Positions 14,770-26,589 of a DNA stretch of 64,000 nucleotides are shown piece after piece. Numbering within the stretch: position 1 is the first letter of the stretch; every line of letters begins with the position of its first letter. The notes below the pieces were generated by a model. The model was given only the letters and a program-made list of their open reading frames with translations, had not been told where the DNA came from and did not search any database. Source of the stretch: Macrobrachium rosenbergii (lineage: Eukaryota > Arthropoda > Malacostraca > Decapoda > Palaemonidae); NCBI RefSeq assembly GCF_040412425.1, contig NC_089781.1, positions 51,938,727-52,002,726 on the forward strand, given 5' to 3'. The position numbers and the translations under genes were made by a program.

Positions 14770-16925
14770 AAATATACACGGAACGCCAGCCGAAAAGGAA
14801 CAGAAAGCCTCAAAAACTAGAAAAACATACACTTGTCAGGAACGCATTCATCTGAAAGAGATAAGATTCCAAATCCTTTTTTAACACCCGATCAAAATCA
14901 ATGAAAATTCATCGTCCAATTTCTCAGTGACGACCAACCAGAAATTAAAGAGAAAAAAACAATTGCTCGCGTGACGGTTTAGTCGCCGCGTCGGTATTTC
15001 ATGATACAATGACGTTTGGTTTTGTTCTAAAGCCGATGATACATCACATTTTCCATTTGCATGGCCCGTCAGCCTAAGGAAATAATCCTCCGGGGGCCAG
15101 CCCCAACTCCGCCCAATGGCTGACCACGCTACGCATATCCGAAAGATAGAGGAGGAAAATACGAGGATGATGGAAGGACTAGAGGATACAGGAAAATTAA
15201 AAGGAACAGTGGGTTTGAGAAATAAGAGGAAAAGAAAAACGAGTAAATGAAAACAGAACTGAGTAAGTGGCTTAGAAAAATGATTAAACGTGGGTAGGAG
15301 ATTAAGTGGGACAGACAATGAAAAAAAAAGGAGAGGGGAACAAAAGAAAAAATGAAAGAGGAGATTTTAGGCTTAGGAAAGTATGGGAGGCAGATAAAAA
15401 AGCAAAAGACAAGGTGGAAGAAAAATAGTAAATGATGATGTAGAAGAAATCTGGAGAACAGGTGTAGGATAGTTAAAGCAGAAAAACGAGAAATTGGATG
15501 GTGGACGCAACAGGAGAGAAAAAACTAGATGAAATGATGTCAAAGACAAAAAATGAGAGTAACATTTTATGAGTTTTCATTTTCTGATGGGGATGGGGTC
15601 ACTACAGTGACACTGGTGACAATTCCTTCAGAATCACTTCAAACAAAGTATCGCATTTAAGTCGGTAACATCTGATAACCGTTCCAGAATAATGCAGAAG
15701 TCTCATTTCACAAAGGCAGTTCATCACCGGTAAAATTCACCAGATTCTTTATTTGAAGATAGGCAACCGCAGAATGTCTCTTCATGACTGTCAGAACAGA
15801 GGATGGCATCAAGAGTGCAGCTTTTTGTCTAAACCCTATTTCCCAAAAGAATAAACGTGCTCCAACGAGGAGGCATGTGCATCAGATTTTATTACCTAGG
15901 ATAAACAGTGGTCTGACTGTAATACACCCTGTACAGCATTTATGTGCTGACGAGAAAGAATCTTTCAATATCTTTTCATATTACTAAGCCATCCTTTGAT
16001 GGGCTTATAGCTTCTTGATATATGATCTCAGGACAGATACAAGCGTGAGAACACGCACAAAGGACAAGTAAAGGGATATCTCAGCTGTAAATTTGAAGAA
16101 AGTCTTAAATAAATAATCTTATGCATTTTGCGATAGAATGTTTTATCAAAATACCAGATCTATTTTGTAATTTTATTTGATAGAAAAATACAGTACCCTA
16201 TCTACAATATATATACAATGTAGGTTCATATTTAAAAGAAATTAAATCACTCCCGGCTGCTTTCATCAGAAACGAGATGGTAGGCTAATAGTACCACTGT
16301 AGATAAGGAATAGATTTTACAGAGGAGTTTCTGTTTGTGCTGTGTGTGGTTGTGAAGCTGATGATGACTCCATGAAATGTTTGGTGCTGGGTATAGTATA
16401 ATTGTGATGGTTGGTAAGTTGTAGGGACAGTAACCACTGCTGGTATCAACCACCACGGTAGTTGGCAGCTAGTAAAACCCAGCAACCCGGAGTCCACAAA
16501 AATGCCGACTTTGGCCGTCTGCAATTCTGGAAATATTCAACCGACTGGGATGAAACTCTGGCTTTCCAGGTTCCCACTAAGGTCTCGATCGTGTAAAACT
16601 TCATCCAAATCCGTTTAGCCATTCTGGAGATCCAGATATCGATTTAAGGCATTCAGGGGATGTGGTAGGGTGGGTGGGTGGGTGAGGTCCTAACATACCT
16701 GTTGGAGCAACAATGAAGTAAGGGATACAGCCATGAATCTTAGTTTATCTGAAGCTCGTATTCTGAGAGGGACGCCTTTGGGGTTTGCTTTTTGAAATAA
16801 AAGAATTTTAAAGGTACTGTGGGCCATTCAAAGTAGCCCCAAAATTCAAATTCCTGATGCTCAGGTACGGACTGCTCACAACATCAGAAGAGACGCCGTT
16901 TTCTTAATACGTTTGAATAGCAAGT
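14770..16925. other. No recognisable gene or element
   Basis: Includes a purine-rich block at about 15150-15560 (minus-strand open frame 14881-15318 is compositional) and otherwise unassigned sequence. Confidence 0.4.
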
Positions 16926-16941
16926 GGTGTTTTTTTTTCTT

Positions 16942-19900
16942 TTATTGATAAACTTTTCAATAGAATAATTACAATGACTTCATATACATTCATAATACAA
17001 TATACACAATAATAATTTACAACCCGTACAAATTTTCATTATGTAAGCTTTATATCGTAACAGTAACTTTTTTTATTTCAAGAAATTTATTTTATAATAG
17101 CATTAAGTACATATTCTTTGGTAAAAGGTTGTCTAATTTATTTACATAAACTTTACTCAATATAAACTTGGTTTTGACATTTCTATTCCTATATAAGCAA
17201 TCAAGTTTGGGTCGTCTATCAATAGAAGCCAAGGATCGACCAAACCATACGGACTCCTGCTACTACGAAATGTGATAGTAGCACCATTGCTGTGTTTTCG
17301 TCTTTCTTAGATGGTGTCTTGAAATCCAATTTAAGTATCTTTAGTAAACTATCAGTTTTCAATTTTACAATAGCTTTTAGTATTGACCTTAACCAAATCA
17401 GAATGTTTTTGACGAGGGACAAAAATAAAATATGTGCATATTGTTTTCAATATAACTACAAAAAGAGACATTTATCTTCATTCGAGATTTTCATCATATG
17501 CAGTCTATCTTTGGTATTAAGTATTTCATGAACATATCTATAAACTATATCTCTGCTTTTTCTTATCAATGTACTTATTATTTACATACCAAATCTGGGT
17601 CCAATTAAAAAGCGGGTACAATAACTCTATCTTTGGTTTACAGTCTTTACAGTTCATAAGTAACCAGTATATTTCTTTAACAGACACCTTAGGATAATTC
17701 TTTAAACGATATACTTTCCCAAACATCGATCATCTCACTATAATATGATGTGATAAAAATAGTACAGTCTCTCTCATTTTTTCAGTTTCTATCAACACAC
17801 TAGCTTTTTATTTTACAATAGAAATACATAATTTCAAAACCATAACACTTATTTATAGAAATCTTGTTAAAAGTACGGAACATAATGGCTTTCGATTTAT
17901 ATAGAATATTCATCACGCCTAGCCCACCTTCTGTCTTTGGCAAAAATACAGTATTTCTTGCAACTGGTTCACAGCTTCCATTCCATAGGTATCTAAATAA
18001 ACTTCTCTGTATTCGTTTTGCACAATCCTGTGGAACTGTATATACATGTGACACATACCATGTTTTTGCTAAAATTTTACAATTAATTATAATACATTTT
18101 TGGAACACTGTCAGCTTCCTATTCCTAAATATACCTATCATTTTGTTTATCTTACTCTCTAGATTACTCAATTTAGATTAACACTATCGTGATAATTATT
18201 ACTATGATAAACACCTAGGATTTTACAGAAATCATGAAGGTAATGACAGCCATTTATTGGCCATGCTGATTTGTTTCTCCATTTCCCAATGCCTAAAATG
18301 GAAGTTTTATTTCTGTTCAGATTTGCACCATTTGCCTTTTCATAATCTGTGATTATATTAAAACATTCTAATATTCCTTTGTCACTAGTAACTATGATAA
18401 CAGAGTCATCAGCATATCCTAGAACAGAAACTTTTAAATTATTTGGCAAACTCAATGACATGTCCACAAGCTTCTTTTTCATCCTCCTGTAAAAGGGTTC
18501 CTGGTAGATAATAAATAAAATCATGGATAATGGACATCCTTGCCTTACTGATTTCTTTATGGGGAATGGATCAGAAATATTGCCATTTATGCATAGTACA
18601 CTTTCAGCATCTGTATAAAGCATTTGTATTAGCTGAATGAAGCTAGGGTCAAAACCAAAGTTGCTCAATATAGCATATAAAAGATCATGATCCACACGAT
18701 CGAAAGCTTTAGACCAGCCTAGATTTATTAATGCAGCTTGTTTATCATTATTATTTGCATAAAACATAATATCTCTCATAATGGAATTCAAGTTGATAAT
18801 TGACCTATCATCTACAAAACAAAACTGCTCGGCGGGAAATGATTAAATGTAACACATTCTTCAATCTATTAGTTATTATTTTCGCTATTATCTTAAAATC
18901 CACGTTTAACATCGTTATTGGCCGCCAGTTTGCAATAAAACCTGTCTCCTTCCTTCGGCGTAAGCGTTATTATTCCTTTATTCATTTTGGAGATGGTCTT
19001 ATATTCAAAAATAAACTTTACTAGGCTTACAAGTTCGATTTTTATTTCCTTCCAAACCATTTTGTAAAACTCAACAGTGAGACCATCTATTCCCGGACTT
19101 TTACCGTTCTTAATCCCCCTCAATGCTTTCAATACTTCAGACTCAGTCACTTCTGAGGTTAAAATATCATTATCGTTCCTATCAATAACTTTATCTACTA
19201 AATTTAAAAACAAGTCTTGATAAGACTTATCACATTTCTCTTTTTTAAAAAGCTTTTCAAAATATTCCCTTATATTTAAAGTAATAGCCTTAGGGTTTAC
19301 TATTTCGTTACCATCGTCTCTCTTTATCTTATTTAAATACGTTTTAGAGTTTTTCTCCTTCCCTAACAGGTATGCTGAAACTTGTTCACCCTTTAATTTA
19401 TCATCCACCTTTGCTCTAATTTTGACTCCTTCATAAAATCTCATCTTGAATACTATTTATTCTTAATTTCAAGAGTTCACTAACGAAAACTTGTCTTTAC
19501 CTAACACACCTCCTCCTATTTCTTCTTTTAACTGGTAGTTCAGTAATTTCAGTAAGCCATATTTTCTTGGTTAATTTGCTTTGAACATGTGATAAAGAAA
19601 GATTTAAGCTGGGCTTTCATATTCCACCAACATAGAATATTTCCAAATCTGTCTTTGCTCCTCTTAATATTATTCCAAGTCTTGCTCCTCTTAATATTAT
19701 TCCAAGTCATAAGAAAATTGTCTCTCACAATATCTTTATCTAGAATATTACTGTTAAGTTTCCAGTACCCTTTCCCTGGCGAAGCTACATTTTCTAATTT
19801 CAAGGCTAATACTATAATGCAGTGGTCAGTCCAGCTAACAGGAATATTTTGAATATTTGCCACATGGTTATGCAAATCTTTTAAATAAAATCTATCGAGC

Positions 19901-20515
19901 CTTGAGCCATAATTCTCCCTAACATAAGTATAATCCACCTGGTGATGACATGAAAACCAAGCATCTCTAAGTTTCAAATTGCTTTTCATGCTTACAAATG
20001 ATTTTGATAGCAGTCCACTATCTGAATTTGAGCAATCCCTGTTACAGGTAATAGAATTCCAGTCACCACCCATTATGGTATTGCTTATATTGTTCCTTAA
20101 GAAATATAAAAATATCTATATAGTAAATAATTTCTCCCTATCTTTTTTCTTACTATTCCCAGCAGGAGCATACACATTTAATAATTGAATATTAACATTT
20201 GAGTAACGACAATTAACACTCATAACATAACCATCTATATAATTTTCAAAACTCAAAACTTCCACATTGGATGTTTTATTAAAAAAGATAGCTATTCCAC
20301 CCTTAAGCATTTGTGTATAATTAATAAAAACTTTGCAATATTTTTCAACATATTCCAGTTTCCCTTCCCCTTTTATATTGTGCTCTTGAACGAAAATTAT
20401 ATCAAGTTTATAAAGAAACAAAGTTTATTATTTTAATTGGCTTATTCAAAGTATTAAGTCCATTTACGTTAATTGTAGCTACATTTAATGTGGATGAAGT
20501 GAATTTTGTATGTTA
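16942..20515 (-). pseudogene. LINE ORF2: endonuclease plus reverse transcriptase (broken)
   Basis: The endonuclease starts with an NVNGLNTL strand (about 20490), then DIIFVQEHN with the metal-binding Glu, NVYAPAGNS, GGDWNSI (about 20065), SRLDRFY and WTDHC near the end (about 19830). The linker and RT follow: GKSPGIDGLTVEFYK (about 19090), ITLTPKEGD (about 18960), motif A (about 18710), RQGCPLS (about 18540) and YADDSVII (about 18420). The C-terminal segment KTEGGLGV lies near 17920. In motif A the residue where the catalytic Asp belongs is Gly (codon 18717-18719, LGWSKAFDRVD). Frameshifts occur near 18940, 18170 and 19445. A 27-bp duplication repeats the residues TWNNIKRSK (about 19655-19710). 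The enzyme would nick target DNA and copy its own RNA there; this copy cannot. Confidence 0.88.
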
Positions 20516-20559
20516 TGTAAACAAAAAACATATACAATACTAGGTTAAAGCATAATACA

Positions 20560-22035
20560 ATACTACGTTAATTTGCTTGAAGCTTCTTAGCACACTTCCT
20601 GTTTCATCATCTGATGATAAATTCGGGTTCGTCCTCTCCATGTTTTGATGGTGGTCTTTCTTCAGCGTTATCTTCAGTTTATTGCTAGGGTCTGTTTTTG
20701 TATGCCATGTTCCAACTTCTATGTCAGTACTGGAAAATTCTGTTTGGGACGCTGCAGCTGGTCTCTCATAATCTGTTTCTCTTCTTTTCCACTATCCGTT
20801 TTTCTTTACCATCCTTAGGCAGGGTACACACTTCAACATGCTTTCCTTCTACTATATTTGCGAAAGTATGGATGAAGGAGTGGTACAAGAAAAAAAGTTT
20901 TCGTTTTCTGTAAATACCTCTCAAATTGTTTTCTTTACCATCCTTATGAATCTGCCCCGCCTTATGAATTTCAACGTTTGTTGTAGACGTATGCAAGTCA
21001 CTGACACCTATTGGTTGGGAAACCCTAAATCCTGGCCTTCCTTCATCGTCATCATCCTGTTCGTATTCAAGATTGTCCTAAAAAAGATCCTTTTCGTCCT
21101 CATAGTTTGGCCGACCAACGATTACCCCTCTCTCCAGTTTGCCATGAACATTTTCTTCCCTCATGCAGCAGTCCAAAGATTCCACTGAGACATGATCTTC
21201 CTTCGTTTCTTTCCCTAGATCACCTTTTCTTGCTCAGAATCATTTTGTGAATTATCCTTAACAATTTCTTCTGTTGTGCAATCTAATACCTGCTCTTCCA
21301 TTGAACTAGGTTCCTCATCTCTGTCCTTTCCTTCGGTTACTATATCTGTAGTTTGAATTCCTTGGGTATCTCCGCTTTCCTCAACAGTTTCATTTTCTAC
21401 ATTGTCTTTATGTAACTCATTTGCGTTTACGTTGGTTTCGTCCTTTCCTTCCGTAGACAGGTGAGGGAACTCTCCTTGTTTAAACTTAGACCTTACATCT
21501 TCGTATTTGCAGTCTTTAGCCACGTGCCCTATTTCCCCGCACCTAAAATTACGTTGCTGCCCATTATACAAGATAGTTAAGGTAAATCCGAAAACCGTAA
21601 TTGACGAAGGAACATTCTCTTTTAGTCTCATGCTAGCTGTCCTGACTCCCGTCAATAGCATATTTGTTTTGCCTGATTCCTTCCACTTTGCCATATTTCG
21701 ATAATACCTCGACCAGCTTTTCATCTGAGTTCGAAAGGAGCATTCCTTATTGAAACATACGTCATGGATGTACTAAGGTTCACAATCTTTACATTTCCCA
21801 ACTGTTCTGAACATACCTCTTTGCCTTCGTATTTTTCCATGAGATCATTAAACACATTTGGTACTACTTTAACAATTACTCTATTCCTATTTATAAAATG
21901 AACTCCTATAATCGAGTCATGAACCAATTTCATGTTTGAAAATAACATTCTACTAACAGCATCCACAGAAGGGTATGTAGAAAACTGTAACCCAAAGGAG
22001 TCCTTTCTCCTAAACGGTGTTGAGAATGACGTCAT
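20560..22035 (-). pseudogene. LINE ORF1: gag-like nucleic-acid-binding protein (broken)
   Basis: The first open stretch starts at Met 22035 and shows an RRM-like alternation of strands, ending TYVSIRNAPFE. A frameshift near 21724 leads to the next stretch, which contains NFRCGEIGHVAKDC. That is a CCHC knuckle spaced C-x2-C-x4-H-x4-C in which the first Cys is Asn. An acidic Glu/Asp-rich tail follows (about 21470-21215), then more broken coding sequence to about 20560. In Tx1/L1-type LINEs ORF1 coats the RNA. Start choice: the first Met of the longest frame, with no independent support. Confidence 0.75.
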
Positions 22036-22059
22036 ACTGTTACATTGATGGCAGCACCG

Positions 22060-22376
22060 TCACCACCGTCTAGCGCAGACTGTCTGCCTAGGGAATGCTA
22101 GGGGGGGAGGGGCCACTATTCAAAATAAGAGAACTTAACGAAGTTTTCAAGGTTTATAACTGCACTGTCACTTAAACCACCTACACTATGCTTACTTCAG
22201 CATTAACAGCACATATTCACCGATCCATCACAACATTTTCTCGGCGAATCTGCGTCTATAATCTCAGAAATAAGCAAAAATGAGCAGGAGCAGCAACAAA
22301 GTTGTTTACCTTATGCCTTCCTCTTCTTCTTCCCCTTTAAAGTAGTGTTAGGAGAAGCTGGATGACTTACTCTCAA
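22060..22376. other. Possible 5' region of the LINE; otherwise unassigned
   Basis: Lies just upstream of ORF1 on the minus strand. No conserved element is recognised. Confidence 0.35.
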
Positions 22377-22484
22377 TTCCTACCCCTCCCCTCACCTACC
22401 ACCTTCCCTCCCTTTCCCTCTTCCATCCCCCTTCCCTTTCCCTGCCCTCCCCTACCCTTTCCCTCCCCTACCCTACCCTTTCCC
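22377..22484 (+). repeat. Pyrimidine-rich direct repeat, copy 1
   Basis: About 100 bp of CCCT/CCTT-rich sequence beginning cctacccctcccctcaccta. It matches 22759-22853 almost base for base. Confidence 0.9.
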
Positions 22485-22758
22485 TTACCCATACGTTAAC
22501 AAGTTATTGCACTTGCCAGACGGGATATGAATCGTTCGAAACAGACGTACCGGTGCTCTGTCTCGTGAAGATCGCGTATGGAAACCCTGGATTCCATCAG
22601 GGTCCCCATTACCGTAGGGTAGAGTTCAAAGTAAATTCTAAGTTAATTACAGCCGACCGCCAAAAATTAACGTTAAATTGTTAATAAGCATCCAAAATAC
22701 TATAAGAAACTGCCATTTCTCGCTAAATACCCGCCGTACCTATAACTTAGTTCTGCCC

Positions 22759-22853
22759 TTCCTCCTACCCCTCCCCTCACCTACCACCTTCCCTCCCTTT
22801 CCCTCTTCCATCCCCTCCCCTTCCCTTTCCCTCCCCTCCCCTACCCTTAATTA
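22759..22853 (+). repeat. Pyrimidine-rich direct repeat, copy 2
   Basis: Second copy of the 22377 repeat, same orientation, about 380 bp downstream. Confidence 0.9.
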
Positions 22854-23066
22854 AAAATTATCAAACACATTTAATTTGGCTACAGGGTTTTAGTTTTCGC
22901 GATCGTTGCCCTACCCCAGTTTTCACACACACATACATACATGCGCACACATATATATACATGTATATAAATTGTATAATTATGCAGCAAACGAGCTGAG
23001 CTGACTATTATCACCGAGAGGCCACAAAGGTCTAAGAAAACTATATCTAAAACCTAAACAACCCCA

Positions 23067-23760
23067 TTCCTTTGCAGTGGCGGCTCGTGACTGTTATTGA
23101 TGGGAGGGCTGTTATTGTGAAAAATTGAGTTCTTTCAATGAAGAAACCGTCTTTGCTTCTTGTGCCATTTTGCAAAATAATGCTAGGCCTACCTGTGAAA
23201 AGAAGAATAAATACTGTTTTTATACGATGTTTCTGTGATCTTACAACATCTATGATAATTAAAATTGAGCACAAGCCATCACTGATCAATAATATTTTAA
23301 AATCATCCCTGGCAAATTGCTAAACACTATCAAAAATAAGAGCGACGCAAAAACATACATACCATCACACCAACGTCTGAGACAAGACTGGTGGGAGGCA
23401 GTCCACACTCTGCACACCACCCGGAAGCCTCCCCCTTCTCCCCCGCTCTCACACCCATTCACAAGTTCAACAACCGTCACACCAATGTCTGAGACAAGAC
23501 TGCATGGGAGGCAGTCCACTCTCCATACTGCCCAGGAAGCTTCCCCCTTCTCCCGCTTTCGTATCATTAAATAGTAAATAATTTACGTACTTCCTCATTG
23601 TTTTGCAGTAATTTTTTCATATAAATATATGAGAATAGGTGTTTTCATGTTAATGATAGTCAAACATCAATAAATTAACTTTATTTTCGTGAATCCTAGA
23701 AATCCACTGGGGGGGCTGCAGTCTCACAGTCCCTATTGACGAGCTGCCCCTGTTCCTTTG
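23067..23760 (+). mobile_element. Non-autonomous hAT-like DNA transposon with target duplication
   Basis: The element runs 23075-23752 (678 bp). The left end is cagtggcggctcgtga and the right end, read inward on the other strand, is caggggcagctcgtca, giving 16-bp terminal inverted repeats with three mismatches. Identical 8-bp direct repeats ttcctttg flank it (23067-23074 and 23753-23760). Eight-base duplications and CAG-starting ends are the hAT signature. No transposase ORF is present, so it must have been moved in trans. Inside it is a two-copy tandem repeat (23365-23560). Confidence 0.9.
23365..23560 (+). repeat. Two-copy 112-bp tandem repeat inside the hAT-like element
   Basis: Copies begin tcacaccaacgtctgagaca (23365) and tcacaccaatgtctgagaca (23477). 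Both run through ggcagtccac to cttcccccttctcccgct-like ends. Confidence 0.88.
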
Positions 23761-24120
23761 TGACCACATTTTCTCGATGTAGGGCGTTGCCGTTGCAGAA
23801 AAGTACTGAAATCACAAGCCAAAAAAGCGATGAAATCACAAAAGGGGTAGTGAAGTATAGCCCAGCCACAAGAGACAGACGTGGAGGTCAGGGGGTACAA
23901 AGGGAGGCGCAGAGCTTTACTCTGCAACCTGATAAATTACGATGAAAGTGAAAAGTAGAAGTAGGAGTCTTTTCTTTTCTCAGTCAGCATAGAAGGCGAG
24001 TGCCATTATAATACGCACAACGCTACCATACCTGAAGAGAGAGACACTGGCAATTCTTCATCTTCAAGCAATACAATTTGAAGACAGCAACTGTAGGCTA
24101 CATCAGGTCCACAATTATAT
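23761..24120. other. No recognisable gene or element
   Basis: Unique-looking sequence between the hAT-like element and the Penelope-like remnant. Confidence 0.4.
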
Positions 24121-24124
24121 TCAG

Positions 24125-24640
24125 TGGTGAATTATGTTGATTTTATAAAAACGTTACAAGAGCTTTCGAACCCTGTCCTGGGATCATCTTCAGTCTAACT
24201 AAAATCATCAATACAAAACGTAAATATGTAAGCTCCAGTTTTAAGGATGGAGCCAATGGGCGACTCGACGGTGTGTTTCTCCAACGGCCGAGGCGACAAG
24301 CAGGATGCCAACTATCCAACCAGGTGGTTACTTCTCCTCTACTTCTATTTCGCGTGGCTATCCTTCTTGATCTCCCCACATCAGGTTGTTCTTCTGTACA
24401 GTAGTGATTCATCGTCAGCGGTGACATTCTTGGAATCCCGGCTGTTATAAGGTGTCTGCGGGCTGATGGGAGAGATAGTGGCAGCATCAGACGAAGGAAA
24501 GATGGAGCCTGTCCTGACATTAAAACCTTTAATGAATGTTTTGATTATATGGAAGTTAACTAGTGGGTCCTTGTTAACGAATGACTTGTTCCCCTTAAAT
24601 GATTCTTCTATAGTTCAGGGGCGTAATTTGGGGGGGCTAG
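24125..24640 (-). mobile_element. Penelope-like element 3' end, remnant
   Basis: On the minus strand a coding-like tail (about 24605-24385) reads SFVNKDPLVNFHIIKTFIKG and then a Ser/Arg-rich stretch. A Pro/Arg-rich segment with TWLDSWHPACRL (about 24290) follows in another frame. The element would then end with the segment gaagatgatcccaggac plus ttcgaaagctcttgtaacg (24195-24150). That segment type, a short hairpin beginning gaagatgat and followed by tcgaaagc, is familiar from Penelope-like 3' regions in crustaceans. The GIY-YIG domain itself was not recovered, so the family call is moderate. Confidence 0.45.
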
Positions 24641-24697
24641 AGGTACTTGCCCCCTCAAGACACTGATGTCTTGGTTTGCCCCTTAGTCTTTGGAATA

Positions 24698-24716
24698 ATA
24701 ATAATAATAATAATAT
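24698..24716. repeat. (AAT)n microsatellite
   Basis: Six AAT units. Confidence 0.9.
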
Positions 24717-24879
24717 GTGGGTGGTTGTGGCACACCTGTTTGCTGCTTTAATAATTCAATACAGCTTTCATACGGCTTCAAAATGCCCAAAATGAGCACA
24801 AATTTCCCAAAATTTCTCCGAGGGCTTACTGCGCCCCCCCTACCTCCAGCTGATAGGGCAACCATAACTGACCCTCACC

Positions 24880-25383
24880 ACCAGCACAGACTTGGTATAT
24901 CTACCATTTCAAACGTCCTACGGCACATGCGTAAGGCTGTCAGGACTCAGGCGACGTGTGAAGCAAGTCTGTTTTCCTGAAGTGACAGAACAGTTTTGGG
25001 TGGAACCTGCAACTCAGTTTTATCAAAGGATTCCATTTCCTAGTTGTCTCGGTGCCTTAGACAGCAAACACATCAGGTTTATCAAGCCAACAGACAGTGA
25101 TTCTTTATACTACAGTTGCAAAAGTTACTTTTAGATTTTGCCACTTGCTGTGTGTGTGATGCCTCACATAGTTCATGTTTATTGATTTAGGTGCATATAG
25201 GAATTCTTCATATTCAACTGTGTTCAAAGTGAGAGGTTTTTTAAGACATCTGAAAACAAGACTGAACTTAATTGGATTCATACGCAACCTCTGAGACTCC
25301 AGTGCCTTCTGTATTTGTGGCTGATGAGGCTTTTGGAATTTCCCAACACACATTGAACCATGCACTGGTAAATTTTTGAGTGA
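24880..25383 (+). pseudogene. PIF/Harbinger-type transposase remnant
   Basis: Three plus-strand frames carry successive parts of one DDE transposase. First is GISTISNVLRHMRKAV (about 24895-24945), the helix-turn-helix region. Next is TEQFWVEPATQFYQRI followed by PFPSCLGALDSKHIRF and DSLYYSCKSYF (about 24990-25134); the Asp in GALDSKH is the first catalytic acid. Finally come FIDLGAYRNSSYSTVFK and VPSVFVADEAFGIS (about 25180-25360), where ADEAF holds the second acid region. Two frameshifts and several stops separate them. The order and spacing match the DDE_Tnp_4 fold used by Harbinger transposases for cut-and-paste movement. The C-terminal Glu region is lost, and a SINE follows directly. Confidence 0.8.
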
Positions 25384-25448
25384 AAAGCAAAACATATTCA
25401 GTTGCAGACTTTCACCAGCCCCTAAAGAACATTGAATTCTGGTTTTCT

Positions 25449-25722
25449 AGTTCCTCGTTGGACAGGTTGCTATCGTTCTTGGCTAGCACTCTGCTGGGCC
25501 CGCGTTCGATTCTCCGACCGGCCAGTGAAGAATTAGAGGAATTTATTTCTGGTGATAGAAATTCATTTCTCGTTATAATGTGGTTCGGATTCCACAATAA
25601 GCTGTAGGTCCCGTTGCTAGGTAACCAATTGGTTCTTAGCCACGTAAAATAAATCTAATTCTTCTGGCCAGCCATCTCTAGGAGAGCTAGTGGTCTGGTT
25701 AAACTAAGGTATACTTACTTTT
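25449..25722 (+). repeat. tRNA-derived SINE with conserved body
   Basis: The head has an A-box-like ggacaggttgctatcg and a B box gcgttcgattctc (25502-25514). The body includes ggtaaccaattggttcttag and a tail ending ctggttaaactaaggtatac. This head-plus-body arrangement matches an abundant decapod SINE as I recall it. About 270 bp, seemingly complete. Confidence 0.8.
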
Positions 25723-26360
25723 TCTGGTTTGGAATAATGGCAAACACATGGTGCACCTCCACTTAACCACCCAGTGTAGACGTAGCACTGCAGAGGCCAC
25801 TGTCGAAGTGTGTTGTGTTGTGCTATACATAACCTTGTATGAGAAAGACATGGCATTAATACTGACGATACCTTGATGGTTGGGTTGAGTCCTCTTTGGT
25901 ATGAAACCTGCAGCAAGGCCAACTTCAAGTTTGCTGCTATCTGGGAGATAAATTTGCCAAATACTTTGAGTGACAAAGGTGTAGTTTACAGGCCATTAGA
26001 ACATATTTAGATATACAGGAGAGTCTAATTGTGTCAATAATTATTAATTGTTGATGGCTGAAAATTTTCCATATACCTTTAGATAAGGAGATACAAAAAT
26101 TTAGCATGTTGAAAAGTAGTCTTACAAAGCAGAATTATATTACAAGCGTGGTAAATATCGTTTTGTTATCAAGCAACTCATGGTCTATAGTTGAATCATT
26201 TTTAAATAAGGCTTACTTTGGATTTCTAAGTAAGCAATATCTGACGTAAGCACCGAGGTGTTCTGGGGGCGATTCCTGCCACAAAAGACAAATTATGACT
26301 ACACAAGATGTATTGTGAAACAATATGACCCTGTGGAAAGGAATTATTATCATCAATACT
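25723..26360. other. No recognisable gene or element
   Basis: Unassigned. Ends at an (ATT)n tract. Confidence 0.4.
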
Positions 26361-26361
26361 A

Positions 26362-26416
<55 letters not shown>

Positions 26417-26417
26417 G
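26362..26417. repeat. (ATT)n microsatellite
   Basis: About 18 ATT units. The runs of Asn or Ile in open frames here are artefacts. A short (CAGA)n tract lies at 26562-26582. Confidence 0.96.
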
Positions 26418-26589
26418 AAAGCAAAATGTGACAAGTCCAAGAGCCCCAGGAGAAATAGCAGTATAGTGTTGAAGAGAAACGAAGCAAAGTAAAACTGTAA
26501 AACAGGAATAAAATAAATAAAAAAAAACAAGATAAACACAATTTTAAGTAAGATTGTAGATAGACAGACAGACAGACAGGCAGGTGGAC

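Larger units (their letters stand above)
16930..22035 (-). mobile_element. Tx1/L1-like non-LTR retrotransposon, degenerate, near full length
   Basis: A minus-strand LINE with two ORFs in the standard order: ORF1 (RNA-binding, zinc knuckle) then ORF2 (apurinic-type endonuclease, RT, C-terminal region). The plus-strand T run at 16930-16938 is read as the 3' poly(A) end. All parts lie in order on one strand, but frameshifts and stops break both ORFs. The Tx1 placement rests on the RT wording: DGLTVEFYK, KAFDRVDH, VRQGCPLS, GYADDSVII and the GGLGV C-terminal motif. The 5' boundary is uncertain and may extend past 22035. Confidence 0.85.
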
